Below, piece by piece: positions 1 to 11,276 of a stretch of DNA of 64,000 nucleotides; within the stretch, counting starts at the first letter, position 1, and every line of letters begins with the position of its first letter. Source of the stretch: Lactifluus volemus (taxonomy: Eukaryota; Basidiomycota; Agaricomycetes; Russulales; Russulaceae); the NCBI GenBank assembly GCA_022376515.1, contig WTXI01000016.1, forward strand, positions 1-64,000. The letters run 5' to 3'. A program made the position numbers and the translations under genes. Under the pieces are notes generated by a model. The model was not told the origin of the DNA, did no database searches, and saw nothing but the letters and a program-made list of their open reading frames with translations.

Positions 1-1552
1 AAAATTTTAGGGCATTACTGCACTCATCGGTCCAGTCGAACTTCACCCCCTTCTTTAGAAGTGCAGTAATGGGACGTGCGATGTCGGCAAAGCCGTGGAT
101 GAAGGGCCGTTGAAAGCCAAGGACACCAAGGGTGCTTCTTACGTCTTCTATTTTTGTAAGGACTGTGGGCCAATTAGCAAGACCATTTCTTTTTGTTGGG
201 TCGATTGTTATCTTCCCATCGCGGACTTCAATACCAAGGTATTTGACTTGTTCTTTTTCAAAGTGGCATTTCAACGCTTTGAAGAACAAGGAAAGTTCGC
301 GAGCGCGTGTGAGAACTGCATGAGTGATTTCTCGAAGTTCTTCTAGATTGTTGGAACAGATGAGGACGTCATCCATATAGATTAGGATATGTCCTGGGTA
401 TTTGTTGACAAGGTCGGTGAAGGCGGCATCCATGAACCTTTGGAAGACCACTGGTGAGTTCCGTAGTCCAAAGAACATTACTTTAGGCTTAAAAAGACCA
501 TAGGGAGTTTTGAAGGCAGCTTTCCATTGGTCTTCTTCTTTGATACGGATATTGTGATACCCCCATCGAATGTCAAGGGTAGTGAAATATCGCATACCAT
601 GGAGTTGTTCTAGAAGATTTTTGATGCGGGGGAGGGGATACACATCAGGGATGGTGTGTTCGTTGACGCGTCGATAATCTTGAACTGGTCTAGAACTTCC
701 ATCTGCTTTAGGGATAAGGAACCAGGGTGAGGACCAAGGGGAGTCTGTTTGTTCAATGTAGCCTTTTTCCTGATGTTCTTTGAGGAATTTCTTTGTAATT
801 TCTTTCCCTTCTTCAGTCAACGGATAGACTTTGCAATTGATGATATCAGGTGTGTCTGGTTTTAACTTTATCTCCATGTCAAACTTTCCTTGGCTAGGAG
901 GGAAGCGTTTTGCTGCTTCTTCGTCAAAGATAAAGGCGTGGTGTTGGTATTCAAGGGGTATTCCTTGAACAGCAGCGCTAGAAGCTGTGCGTCGTTCAGT
1001 ATCCGCAATAGCCCATTCCTGGGATTTTCCAGCTATTTCTAGAGTTCGTGCGAGTAAAACTCGAGCTTTCTCTTTGAGGGCAACTGCTGCGTGGTAGTAT
1101 TGGGATTCAAGGCAAATCTTTGGGTTTTCATCATCTAAGGTTCAGTCTTTCCAGTTGAGTCGTGGGTTGAACGTTTCTAGCTATGGATATCCAAGGATGA
1201 CGCGATCCATGCCTAGGTCTGTGATGAAGAAGTTTTGTAATTCTTCCAGTTTTCCCATGCGGATGCGCAAAGTAGAAAACTTCGTAACTCGTCCTAGTTT
1301 GTTTTCTGTTCCATCAACGTTAAAGATCTGGATTGGTTTATCTAGATCTTTTGTTCCTAGTTGCCATCTTTCTGCCGTTTGATGATCGATGAAATTGCTA
1401 GTAGCACCACTATCAACAAGCGCTTTGTCTTCTTTTGTTCCGCTGTTATAGCTTGAATAAATAATAGGAACTTCCATTGATGAAATGGCATTTAAATACA
1501 AGCTATTCGGTACTAAGGCTCGGATCCAGGCGGCGAGATCAGAGCCCTTTAA
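1..1552 (-). pseudogene. gypsy pol: aspartic protease and reverse transcriptase (partial, with stops)
   Basis: The protease domain lies at about 1181-1501, with LVDSGATSNF as the active-site region and ILGYP near its end. The reverse transcriptase follows at about 1-1140, with YMDD at about 369-380 and the MFFGLRNSP block just upstream of it. The frame is interrupted by a TAG at 1181-1183, where related elements have Trp after GYP, and by a TGA at 1142-1144. Downstream of these stops the reverse transcriptase frame is open to the window edge. The pol frame is minus one relative to gag, and the reading frames meet at the gag stop (1549-1551). Confidence 0.85.
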
Positions 1553-3360
1553 AAAGACGGATCTTGGGAAAGGAATTCGGCAAGCTTGCCATGTTCTTCA
1601 TCAGTCATAGCTTTGAGGGCTTTAGTGACTTCTGTGTTCGAAAGTTCTTTGGAGGGGGTAGGGGTAGGGGTTATCGTTACTTCGGATGTTTCAGTAACAC
1701 GAGCATGCGTAGTGCCAGTGGCGTTGGCGTTTCGTTTCTTCTTAACAGGGCATTCTCTAGAGAGATGGCCCTGTTCTTTGCAATAGAAGCAACGTCCTTC
1801 GCGTATAAGGCGTTCACGGTCAGGGTCAGGGGTACAGTTGCTTTGGGTAGTGGTGACGTCTACATCCATAGCGTCCGCATCACGCTGTGGTCGTGGGGCT
1901 GGGCGCGGTGGTTGTTGAGGACGGGGTTGTTGTTGTTGTCCTCGCGCATTGCCGAGTAATTGAGTAATATGTCCTAATGACCCGCCACCGTGTAGTTCTT
2001 TGAACAATTTTTGTTCTGTCCAAGCAGCTGAATGTTTACGTGCCGCTTCCTGCCAGTCCGCAAGGGTTTCTGGTTTCGGCCATTCTCGATTCATGATGGT
2101 CATGTGAAGGGCTTCTTTGAGACCGGCGCGGTATTGAATTATAGTTCCTTGAGCGTCAGCTTCAAAGCCTGCTTCTTCAAGGAGGTCGTTAAACGTGGTA
2201 GTGTAATCATCCAGGTTATCTCCGACCATCTGAAGTTTCGTGAACTTTGTGAGGGCATCTTCTTTTGCGGCGGCATCTCGGAAGTCTTTAAGGAACCTTT
2301 GTTTGAAGCCAACCCAAAGGTCTAGGTCATTAGGGTCTCCTCCTCAGTCTAGATATCCCCCTAGGGAGTTAAGATGCGCTTGGGCCCACCCTTCACAACG
2401 CGATCCGGCCATAAATGTGGTGAACATGAGGATTCGGTTCGAGGGGTTGGACATTCCGGGGTTTCCTTGGTTTAATCTTTGGTAATTTTCGAAGATTTCC
2501 ATGAAACATTTCGATCGCGATCTATTTCCATCAAAGGGCTTTGGGGGAATCCCTATCAGCCCTCCTCCAGCAGCGGGGATTTGAGCAAAGCCTTGTCCTT
2601 GTTGAAGGGGAACTGCTCCTCCTCCACCGCCACCACCTCCTCCTCCTCCTCCACCACCACCTCCACCGGGACTGCCAGGTGCCCCTCCACCTCCTCCACT
2701 GCCTCCAGGAATACCGCCTCCTTCTCCACTGCCGCTGAAGATTGCTCTGCTACCACTTGCCGTGGTGGAGGTTTTCTTTCCTTTTCCTTTGGGTTGGGAA
2801 AAGAGGGCTGAAGCGGCGGTTGCAGGTGGTACTGTAGCGGTTGCTGAGGCGATTTGAAAAGGGGGGAGTAGGGCATAGTTTGCAATTCCTTGTGCAGCTG
2901 CATGAAGAGTTCGTACTGCGAAGGATTGGATAGGTGAGGTGCTTGTGGAAGCGGGAGCTTTGGATTTGAATATGGTGTTTAGGGCAAGGAGTTCCTTTGT
3001 CGTAAGCGGGGCGTTTGGGTCGGGTTCTGGTTCAGGTGTCGGTTGATTTGCAAATATTTTTCTCATTTGCTCGAGCTGTTCGTCAGTAGGACTTTCAGGT
3101 AAGAGGTCCATGGCTATGTTGTAGTTTAGTTCTTTGCCACTTCCAGAGTCAGATGGGGTTGCTGGCTGTTTTACTTGTTCAATTGCTTGTTCAAGTGTGA
3201 TCATAGGGGTATGGGAGTGGGCACGGAGTCTAGTCCCAGCGGCCTGCGCAAGGACTTCGTCATCGTTGTCATCGCCTTGTGTAGGGCGATCTTGTTCAGG
3301 GGATTCTTCAGCTAACGCGGTGAATCTACCATATGGACTGCCTCTAGAGCTGTCTGACAT
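1549..3360 (-). pseudogene. gypsy gag (capsid and zinc knuckle), interrupted by one stop
   Basis: The capsid-like N-terminal half (2344-3360) begins MSDSSRGS and carries a long glycine run at about 2590-2700, encoded by a CCT-rich simple repeat. The C-terminal half (1549-2229) contains the retroviral-type knuckle CFYCKEQGHLSREC. A TGA at 2344-2346 separates the two halves, but the frame continues in phase on both sides, so one substitution would explain it. The natural gag stop is TAA at 1549-1551. Glycine-rich gag is also seen in element 2, which is otherwise a different family. Confidence 0.8.
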
Positions 3361-3802
3361 CGTTCGTTCGTTCGTTCACAAATGTGAGAGTAGAAGTCTC
3401 AGTTTGTGTTAAGGTTCCAAGTGGGACCTTTGTACGAAGTGTACGATCGTTCATGAAGTCAAGAGCGAGACTTGCAAGACGTGCAAGTCAAGATCAAAGG
3501 TTTGATAAAGACGAGACTTAGTAAACGACTAAGTCAAGGGCGTTTCAGAGGTCAAGGGCTTTGGGCTCAGGGATGAGACCAAAGTGTCGAGAAGTCGAAG
3601 AGCGTGATGTCAAGAGGGTTCTCTCAGGTCTGATGCTTCTAGGCAAGCAAGGTTCTAATAGATAGAAGACTTGGATTGCGAAACAAAACTGAGACTTAAG
3701 GTCTCTAGGACAGAAAGTACAGGGTTTATATACAAGAAGACGAGGCTATGTACACAGCCATAGGGGCTGTGACCTTCGTACAGCTTTCAGGGTTTGAAAC
3801 AT
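3361..3802 (-). repeat. Probable 5' LTR and leader of element 1
   Basis: This stretch lies between the gag start and the neighbouring element. On the minus strand it holds a TATATAAACC box near 3726-3735, consistent with an LTR promoter firing towards gag. Four copies of the tetramer CGTT lie at about 3361-3376 next to the gag start codon. No second LTR copy is in the window, so the ends are approximate. Confidence 0.45.
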
Positions 3803-3949
3803 GTTTCAGGAATCAGCAAGTCATCCTGTACATGTGGCTGTTGCTTGCGGCTGTACAGTGCTGTGCGGGCTGTATCGTGAGAGAATAAGTAAGCGATCTG
3901 AAACAAAGTGATTGGCAGTCCATTCGCATAAGCAAGGGAGTCAGCAGAA

Positions 3950-5412
3950 ATGAGTCAGCAGTCCGAAAATGTATGGTATGAGTCAGCAAAGCACATGTCA
4001 GTCCATAACACAGTCCCTGCGAACTGTGACAAAGTGCCCCCAGTACAGAAACAAATGGAATCACCATACTCCAATATCAGTGTGTCAATGGTGACAGACC
4101 TGACCAGTGGAATGTTGGTGGATCCCACCATGTATCTAACTGCTCTCTCCCCCTCTCCACAACCTCATCCTAGTGCACCCAGTGTAGTGCATTCATCAGG
4201 GTGGCTCAGGCTGCCACTGCCATGACCATACCAGTGGGCACTGTGGGATACAGCTCCTCTGGGCAACCTGGAGGAGAACCTCTGGCTGGGGTACAGCTGG
4301 GAGGAAGTGGAGGTAGAGGCAGAGGTGGTGGAGGTGGATGTGAAGGCAGAGGTGGGGGCAGTGGTGGCAGAGAAGGCATTCCTGCAGAAGGACAAGCAGC
4401 AGGAGGCCAGCCACCCCAAGCATCAGCCCTCTACAGTACAATCCCTGATATTTTCAATGGGGATCGCGATGACCTCACACGCTTCCACTGCACCTTCACA
4501 GTCTTCTGGGAGATGAACCGGGATCACCCCTCCATACGCAGTCCCTACCTGTGGGTCCTCACCTGTGTGGGAAGGATCCAAGGCAAGGCAGTTGACCAGT
4601 GGGTCGATGGAATCATCCAGCCTCTAATGAATGGGGTGGAGATGTGGCAACAGCACCTAAACCACCTCCTGGCCATTGATTCAACCAATAAGCAGGTCTG
4701 GACGAACTTTGACACAGTGTTCAAGAATCAATTTGAGAACACTGTGGCCAGAGAAGAGGCATTGGGGCGTCTGCTCACCCTGCAGATGCATGGGGAGGAC
4801 CTCAAAACATACATCAATGATTTCAACATGTTAATTGCTCTCGCCAAGTGGGGTCCAAACAAACAAGGGACCCTCCTTTGGTTCAAGGATGGTTTGAAGC
4901 GAGCCCTTCACGAAAAGATCATTGATTTTGAGCCTACCCTACCCAACACCCTGAGGGGATGGCAAGAAGCGGCTTTGAGGTGGATCGAAGCCAGAGCCAC
5001 CTCTGGAGACAGGCCAGGCCAGAACTTCTGCCAACGCCTTGCTGCAGCATTGGGAAGATACCAGTCTGACAGAAAAATGAAACCACGACCCTCAGACACC
5101 ATGGACATTGATGCCATCCACACAGGGGGACTTACCCCAGAAGAAAAGAAGAAGTTGGTGGCAGAAGGTTACTGCTTCGTCTGCCATCAACAAGGTCATG
5201 TGAGTCGCACATGCCCTGAGAAGAAGAAAGCCCAGAACAAAGACAGCAAGCCTGCTCAGCGCCCCACCGCTGTGCGGGTTGTCAAAGAAGAAAGAAAAGA
5301 AAACACCCATGACCAGCTTATGGATGGACTCCTGAAGTTGTCTGATGACAACAAAGAACATTTGATCAAGGATATGGTTGACTTCACCAACTCTGCGCCC
5401 CAGGGTTTTTGA
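3950..5412 (+). pseudogene. gypsy gag of element 2
   Basis: The main open frame runs 4201-5412. It contains a Gly/Arg-rich stretch, a capsid domain, and the knuckle CFVCHQQGHVSRTC at about 5179-5220. An upstream open frame at 3950-4225 reads MSQQSENVW and overlaps it in another frame. Its composition (Ser/Pro/Thr-rich, ending HPSAPSVVHSSG) fits a gag N-terminus, so gag may originally have started at 3950, with a frameshift near 4200. The stop is TGA at 5410-5412, inside a T5 run. Confidence 0.75.
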
Positions 5413-5893
5413 AGAGCTCGTGCTGCACAACCTGGGTACAAGCCTTAGGACTGAAACAAATGTACATTAGCTATGCCAATGCCAATGCTCTGAATTTGCC
5501 CATTTCATTTTCGAATGTCCACAAAATGGTCGCAGATGTCACATTAATCAACAGTGGAGCCACAGAAAACTTCCTTAATCAGTGGACAGTCCAACGATGG
5601 GGACTTAGTACCCAGAAACTTCCTCACCCTCACTATGTGTACAATGTGGATGGGACTCAGAACCAGGCTGGAACACTCACGGAGTACTGCATCCTTTGAT
5701 GTATTGTGGGGGGCAAGGACACTCTCCAGCGGTTCTATGTCACCAATCTTGGCAAGGATCGCATACTCCTAGGACATCCCTGGCTCTCAGAGTTCAATCC
5801 TCACATCGATTGGGCCAAGAGAGAGGTGCAGGACGGAGGAGTATGGATTGAAACCAAGTGGAGAAAATATCAATGCCCTTGCCAGATACTAGT
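5406..5893 (+). pseudogene. gypsy pol fragment: aspartic protease of element 2
   Basis: The frame is minus one relative to gag. It reads FLKSSCCTTW, then LINSGATENF (in place of the usual DSGA), then ILLGHPWLSEFNP. A TGA at 5697-5699 interrupts it once, and the frame resumes in phase. The catalytic Asp of the DSGA motif is Asn in this copy, so the protease would be inactive even without the stop. Homology ends near 5893. Confidence 0.75.
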
Positions 5894-6545
5894 GTTTTCA
5901 GGTCCAGTCTATAGGACCGAAAATTTAACCGAAACTGAACCGAACTTAACCTCAAAAGACCGAACCATCGGTTATGGTTAAGCCAATTCTCGGACACTAC
6001 CGGTTAACAGTCTAAGGGTTGCCGAGTTTTCAAAAAGACCGCAAGAAACCAATTCTAACTGGTCATAACCGATCTTTCGAGTATTATCAAGAGGCCATTG
6101 TATGAGCTCCTCAGAGCCCAGTTGAGTTTGACAGATAGAGAGGGGACAGACACTGGGACAGTAGGGATGCCCGCGGCATGATTTGGAACAGTGGGCACGA
6201 GGCGTTTTGAAAACGGAAATGTGGTGAGATGAAATGAGACAGATGGCCAAAGGGTGTCGATGTCAGTCGATGTTGAGGTAATTGCAAGAGTCAGGATTGA
6301 GGGTGAAGACCAAATCGAGTTGAGGTTGAGGGCAGGCACGAAGTTGAAGATGACGAAATTCAAGTGCAGCCGCAGTCCAGTCCACCTTACACCGTCACTG
6401 ACAATAACACTGAGCAGGCCCTTATAGGTGCACAAGGAACCACTCTACTCCATAACAGAAAATCGTGCTAGCATGGCTAGTACAAACAAACTACCAAACA
6501 ATCTGAACTATTTGAGATTAAATTTTTAGTCACACCAACCACGAT
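5894..6545. other. Unassigned repeat-like spacer
   Basis: No gene is recognisable. The first about 120 bases are rich in CCGAAC/GGTT words with short inverted repeats (GGTCC..GGACC near 5901-5918), a composition often seen at ends of fungal hAT elements. It could be the 5' end of the hAT element to the right, but I found no matching inverted terminal repeat beyond the transposase gene. Confidence 0.3.
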
Positions 6546-7391
6546 ATCAATGGCGAAACCTCAAAAGAAGGTCACTGTGGCTGCAAAACCATTGAAGGCT
6601 CCTGCAAAGAAGCAAAGACCCGCCAAGGCACAGACTCGCAAATGAAAACCCGATAATCCAATGGACAGTGACAAGCCAGCGACCTCTGACACAGAACCAG
6701 CACCTAAGCCATGCAAGAAACGTGCAAAGAAACAGTGGGTGATGAGACGGATGTGGTTGATGATAGGCTTGATGTTGAACCCAAGCTAGTATCAAGTGGT
6801 GACGGGGATGATACGAGATCATCCGATGAAGAGGTATGAAATTAGGACTATCCCATGACATAACAATGAACATCCAGCACGATAGGATGACGGGCTTGAG
6901 ATACAACACCATATTATAACCCCCCTGGAAGTGTCAATCAAGAAAGATATGGCGAAGGACCTTCGCCTCATATTCACTGATAGTGTCTTAGTCAATTTCA
7001 TGCAGAAAAATGGTGAGTCTTTGTTAGAAAAGGGATGGTGGTGTAAGCCATGCAGGTAAGTGATCTGCTAATCAAGGAGGGCAGAAAACTTATGAAAACG
7101 AAAAGGGATAACATAGAGTTCATCGAGAAGGAAGGAAAGCGAAAGGCATTTCACACAGGTGGCAACTCATCCTGTTGTGTGCACATTCATCAACATTATA
7201 CACTCTACCAGGAGCAATGTAAGGAAGCGAACATACCTGAGCAACACTGGGCGATCCCGTGTCCAATTTGGAATGGGATGGAAGATACACGAAAAGGCAA
7301 GAAGGTACCTCGACAAGGAACGTTGGACTCATCAGTAACGAAGTTGGTGGGACCACAGGTGTTCACTCACAAGAATCTGTTTTATATCTGA
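6546..7391 (+). pseudogene. Decayed basidiomycete repeat-associated gene
   Basis: The first part codes for a short Lys/Ala/Pro-rich basic segment (MAKPQKKVTV) that is soon stopped. Downstream frames encode LRLIFTDS, GWWCKPC, and then GKRKAFHTGGNSSC with IPEQHWAIP at 7050-7391. I recognise the last motifs from a multicopy Agaricomycete family of zinc-binding proteins that usually accompany transposable elements; the family name is not certain. Several stops and missing exon joins suggest a relic. Confidence 0.4.
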
Positions 7392-7795
7392 CCTCATATC
7401 TGACAAATAGCTGATTTGCTACCTGCAGAACCTGGTTTGAAAAGAAAGCGTGTCAAAACCTGGAAGGCCGTGGAAGCTGAGGCCTCTCTTCCCGACGATT
7501 GTATTGCTGTTCCAGGTGGGCCAGATTTTTGGTCTCGGAAGACATTTTCCCAGACTGACCTAGTGGCCTAGCCCCAGCTTCTCCTCCTAGAGGTAGTTCC
7601 CAACAACGACGGAAGGCGCGCGAGACTGTCGAGGAGGATGGCGACAGGCCCATGGGGCTCACCAATGTAGCAATAGGTCAGTAGAACGCAGTCCACCTTC
7701 AAATCCGGAGCGTGATATCATTCCCATTAGGGCCTGAACCTCCTGTCAAGCGTCCCATTCCGAGGAGCACTTCACCGCCCCATGAAACTTTCAAT

Positions 7796-10700
7796 ATGGA
7801 CGTCTCGTCAAGTTCTGACGGCTCTGCCATATCTACGATCAATCAAAAGCAAAAGAAACCCTCTCTACCATCTCCCCGAGGCCCTCCTCGACATCGTCCA
7901 CCTCTCCCACACAACCCCCCGCAACTAGGGCCAGACCAGGTCCCTACGCAAGGCGGTCAGCGACAAAGTCGAAGTCCTCAACCGAATCCTCCGTCTAGTC
8001 TCGGTGTAGTGTGCAATGACACTTGTGATTGCTCTCTTTTCACTGGATCAGAACTGGAGAAAGATGTTGATGTGGGAGGAAAGAAGATACTTGTAACCAA
8101 TCTCAAGCACTTCTTTCGAAGAACTGCAGACGGCATGTGGACATGTAAGAAATGCGAGTAAGTTATAATTCATCGAATCGCTGGATTGGTTCTGATAATT
8201 GTCGTCGCTCGTGGTAGCCGTATGGCTAGGAACCACCCCAACGCAAAGCTCGCTAGCTACACGTATGGTGCAAAAACATCTACTGGCGTCATTCACGAGC
8301 ACCTCAAGCACCATCGGGACAGCCACGAAAGTTGGTGCATAAAACACAATCAGCCAAATAAGACGAAGCACGGACAAAATGAGGCAAAGGCAAGTGAAGA
8401 AGACTCCAGTAAAGCCGTGTCGCCAGCCACGAAGAAGCTGGAGTTCACTGATGAAAATTTCAAGAAGGCCCTCATCAATTTCATAGTTGAAGATGATCAG
8501 GTCAGTCGCTGTTAGGCTACCCCAGTGTTTTCGATTGCTATAAGATTACTTTATTTCTAGAGCTTGAACGTGGTCGAGCGAAGAGGGTTCAGGGACTTGC
8601 TGCTGCTGCTTCGACCAGACCTCAAAGAGTCGGACATTCCGAAACGGACTAAGATCCGTGAATTGGTCATCAAAACATGGAAGAAATACATGAAAGTCTT
8701 GAAAAATAATCTAGCGGTAAGTCTGCACGTTACGCACCCGTCCCGCACCTAACTCTAACCCTGATATAGAGGGCCAAGGGGCAAATATCGCTTACTACAG
8801 ACATATGGTCGGACCGAATGCGTCAGCCTTATATCGCGATCACTGCCCATTGGATCAAGAAGAGTCGGCGCGGCCATCTATCCTTGGAGTGCGCCTTGAT
8901 TGCATTTCATCGCTTGTTCGGTCAGCACGATGGACAGAATATGGCAAACATTATTTTGGCAATGTTGGATCGCGTCGGCATAACCAAAAAAGTAAGTTCG
9001 GACTTCGGGAGTACTCTAGGTTGCATAGACGACTCACTAACGCTGGCTATGCCCACTTCCAGGTGGGACACATAACCATGGATAATGCTGACAACAATGA
9101 CAAAATGATTGAGGTTCTACAGGTCCTACTTGCTGAGCGGCAAATTAACTTCGACCATCGAGACCGACGTATACGATGCTTACCCCACATACTTAATATC
9201 TGTTCCGGACATGTTCTTGACGCGCTTATTGATCATTCCGTCATAGATCTTGCAAGCTCACGGTTTTCGGGGTTTTCGGGGGGGGTGGAAGATCTCCGTG
9301 ACCGACAAACCTATAAAGAAGCACTCGAAAGTGACCCAGTTTCCTTGGGCCGTAATATTGTCAACGTTCTTCGCGCATCCAGACAAAGGCGCGACCAATT
9401 TGAGGACTACATTCAGGAGGGAAACAGAGAAGGCTACTGGGACGCCGAAGACGAGAATGGTGTCCCCATTGATACTGACAAGAAGGTGGAAATTCGTGTT
9501 CTCCAACTCGTCCGTGATATGAAAACCCGGTGGGATTCAGTCTATTATGCGATCCGTCGTCTTCACTATCTACAACAGGTAAGGGTCACAATGAGACTAC
9601 GCTCCTTGGACTGTCTGGCATTCTGATGTCAGTTATCTCCTAGCCCATCAACGCATTCCTTGACCGGCCCAACAACAAGGATATGAAGAAGTATAAACCC
9701 ACGGAGATGCAATGGCGAGTCCTCCGAGACTTTGAGCTGATCCTTGAGGTGTGTATATGAAGAACTTCGAAATTTCTAGTCAGTTCCGGAGGGGCCCTCG
9801 GGCAGGCGCTGAGTGAGCAAACGAAAGCTCTAATACTACCTATGATAGATTCCACATCAGGCCATTCGGACGCTATCACATGAACGCCTCCCCACGCTGT
9901 GCAAGTATCTGGTCACATTTGAGAAGTTCTACAACACGTGGAGAAGGCTCTGCGACGACGAGAACAACCCCCAGCTCCGTCCCTTCGTCAAGAAGGGCTT
10001 GGACTGGGTAGAGAAATATTACCATCGTATGGGGGACACGAAAGCATATATAATCGCAATGCGTGGGTGTATTTCGTGGCCAAATTACCTTGGCTGATAT
10101 TTCTTTTCTAGTGCTGAATCCAAACCGCCAATTGGCGTGGATTAGGTCGAACTGGGATCCACAGGATTTCGATGATGTAAAGGAGATTGTTCTTGATGTG
10201 GTAAGTGTATCATGCAACTGTCGATAACAGCTTAATTAACATTAACCGCCTTAGATGACTGATTACCGTTACCGCTACTTCCCAGGCCCGAAATCCAAAT
10301 CGTCTGGAACACTACGTCGTTCTCTCGTCTCTCCACGAAAGCAGACGCTCGCACGTCGTCTTGGTTATTCAGTCGACAGTGGAGATGAGTCCTCGGACGA
10401 CATAGAACCACGTTTATGCACAGTGGAGCAAGAGTTGAGCTCTTACGAGGGGCTAAACGTAGAAAAGAAAACAGATGTATTAAATTTTTGGGAGGTACGG
10501 TCTCTGCTCCCTTGATTCTCGATGACGCCACTCATTGACTACATAGGGAAAGGAAAAACTTTTTCCAACCCTCTATCGAATCGCTATGGACTACCTTCCT
10601 GTCCAAGGCAGTTCTGTCCCGTGCGAACGCGTCTTTTCGTCGAGTGCAGAAACAGATACCAAGAAGCGGAATCGGATTAAACCGCTGCTAATGGAAGCCC

Positions 10701-11050
10701 TTCAGATGCTCAAGTTCTATCGCAGGAAGTCTCGCCTTGATTTCACTGCGGGGCTTGTATTGCAGGAGGACGATTTGGAAGAGGATGACCCCGAAGATCT
10801 ACTTACGGAGCTGCTCTCCTCCCGCGGGGATAGCACTCAATGTTCGATAGATAAGATTCTGACTAGCCTTAGAGACCGCAGCGACGAAGCACCGGAAGAC
10901 GATCCCGATGAAGTGACGAAGGTCGACAGTGAGTCTGAATACAAGGATAGCGAGGACAACGAGGACAATGAGGACAACGAGGACGGCGATGACGATGAGG
11001 ACGGCGAGGACGATGAGGACAGTGCTGATGGAGAGCTTGGCACAATTTAG
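7796..11050 (+). CDS. hAT-family transposase, spliced, apparently intact
   Basis: About nine short introns separate exons that join into one transposase. The domains in order are: a Ser/Pro-rich N-terminus (about 7796-8000); a BED-type zinc finger (CKKC near 8147-8158, then HEHLKHH near 8294-8314); and the RNase H-like core, with TTDIWSDR near 8799 as first catalytic Asp and HITMDNADNND near 9070 as second. The hAT dimerisation domain follows at 10586-10740, with DYLPVQGSSVPCERVFSSSA supplying the Glu. The last about 100 residues are an acidic tail of EDN/DED repeats, which is not part of the usual hAT fold. The start codon is uncertain; 7796 is the first in-frame ATG of the first exon I can connect. 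The terminal repeats were not found, so mobility cannot be judged. Confidence 0.8.
10950..11040 (+). repeat. GAGGACAAC-type microsatellite coding an acidic tail
   Basis: Imperfect repeats of GAGGACAAY and GATGAGGAC encode the acidic C-terminus of the hAT transposase. The opposite strand is correspondingly open as a serine-rich frame, which is a shadow. Confidence 0.75.
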
Positions 11051-11276
11051 CTCTGCTCCTTAGTTATTTCATGAGGCTCAGCTCGATTCTCCCTCGAGTC
11101 CTCACAGGCAGATTCATTATTTTGACCACAATGGACTGGTTATTGTCGCGACTTCGGGATAGCATCTGGTCATCTGACTAGAACTGAGTTTCTGAGTTTC
11201 AACATTCAATTGCGCCGCATCAATCATCACGGACAAGCTAGTTCTTTTTTCCTCAACGTTGGCGGCCAACTTCACC

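Larger units (their letters stand above)
1..3802 (-). mobile_element. Ty3/gypsy LTR retrotransposon (element 1), 3' part outside window
   Basis: Read on the minus strand, the order is leader/LTR region, gag, aspartic protease and reverse transcriptase, and the element runs off the left edge of the window. Gag ends in a CCHC zinc knuckle, the protease has the DSGA motif and the reverse transcriptase has YMDD, an arrangement typical of Ty3/gypsy elements in basidiomycetes. The right boundary near 3802 is inferred from a TG dinucleotide upstream of a TATA-like box; I could not confirm it against a second LTR. Three in-frame stops show the copy is not coding-competent. Element 2 begins immediately to the right in the opposite orientation. 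Confidence 0.85.
3803..5893 (+). mobile_element. Ty3/gypsy retrotransposon (element 2), truncated after protease
   Basis: A gag gene with a zinc knuckle is followed in the minus-one frame by a protease domain. The sequence then changes abruptly near 5893 to unrelated DNA and no reverse transcriptase follows, so the element is 3'-truncated. It lies head to head with element 1. The two gag proteins differ enough to be separate families, although the gag/pol junctions are built in the same way. Confidence 0.8.

Noticed and set aside
2556..2903. Glu/Val-rich minus-strand ORF and Leu/His-rich plus-strand ORFs
   Set aside because: Shadow frames of the CCT-repeat region coding for the glycine run of gag.
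5894..6000. hAT terminal inverted repeat
   Set aside because: The CCGAAC-rich words look like one, but no inverted partner was found between 11050 and 11276.
10837..11043. Serine-rich minus-strand ORF
   Set aside because: It is the complement of the acidic-repeat tail of the transposase and has no independent support.
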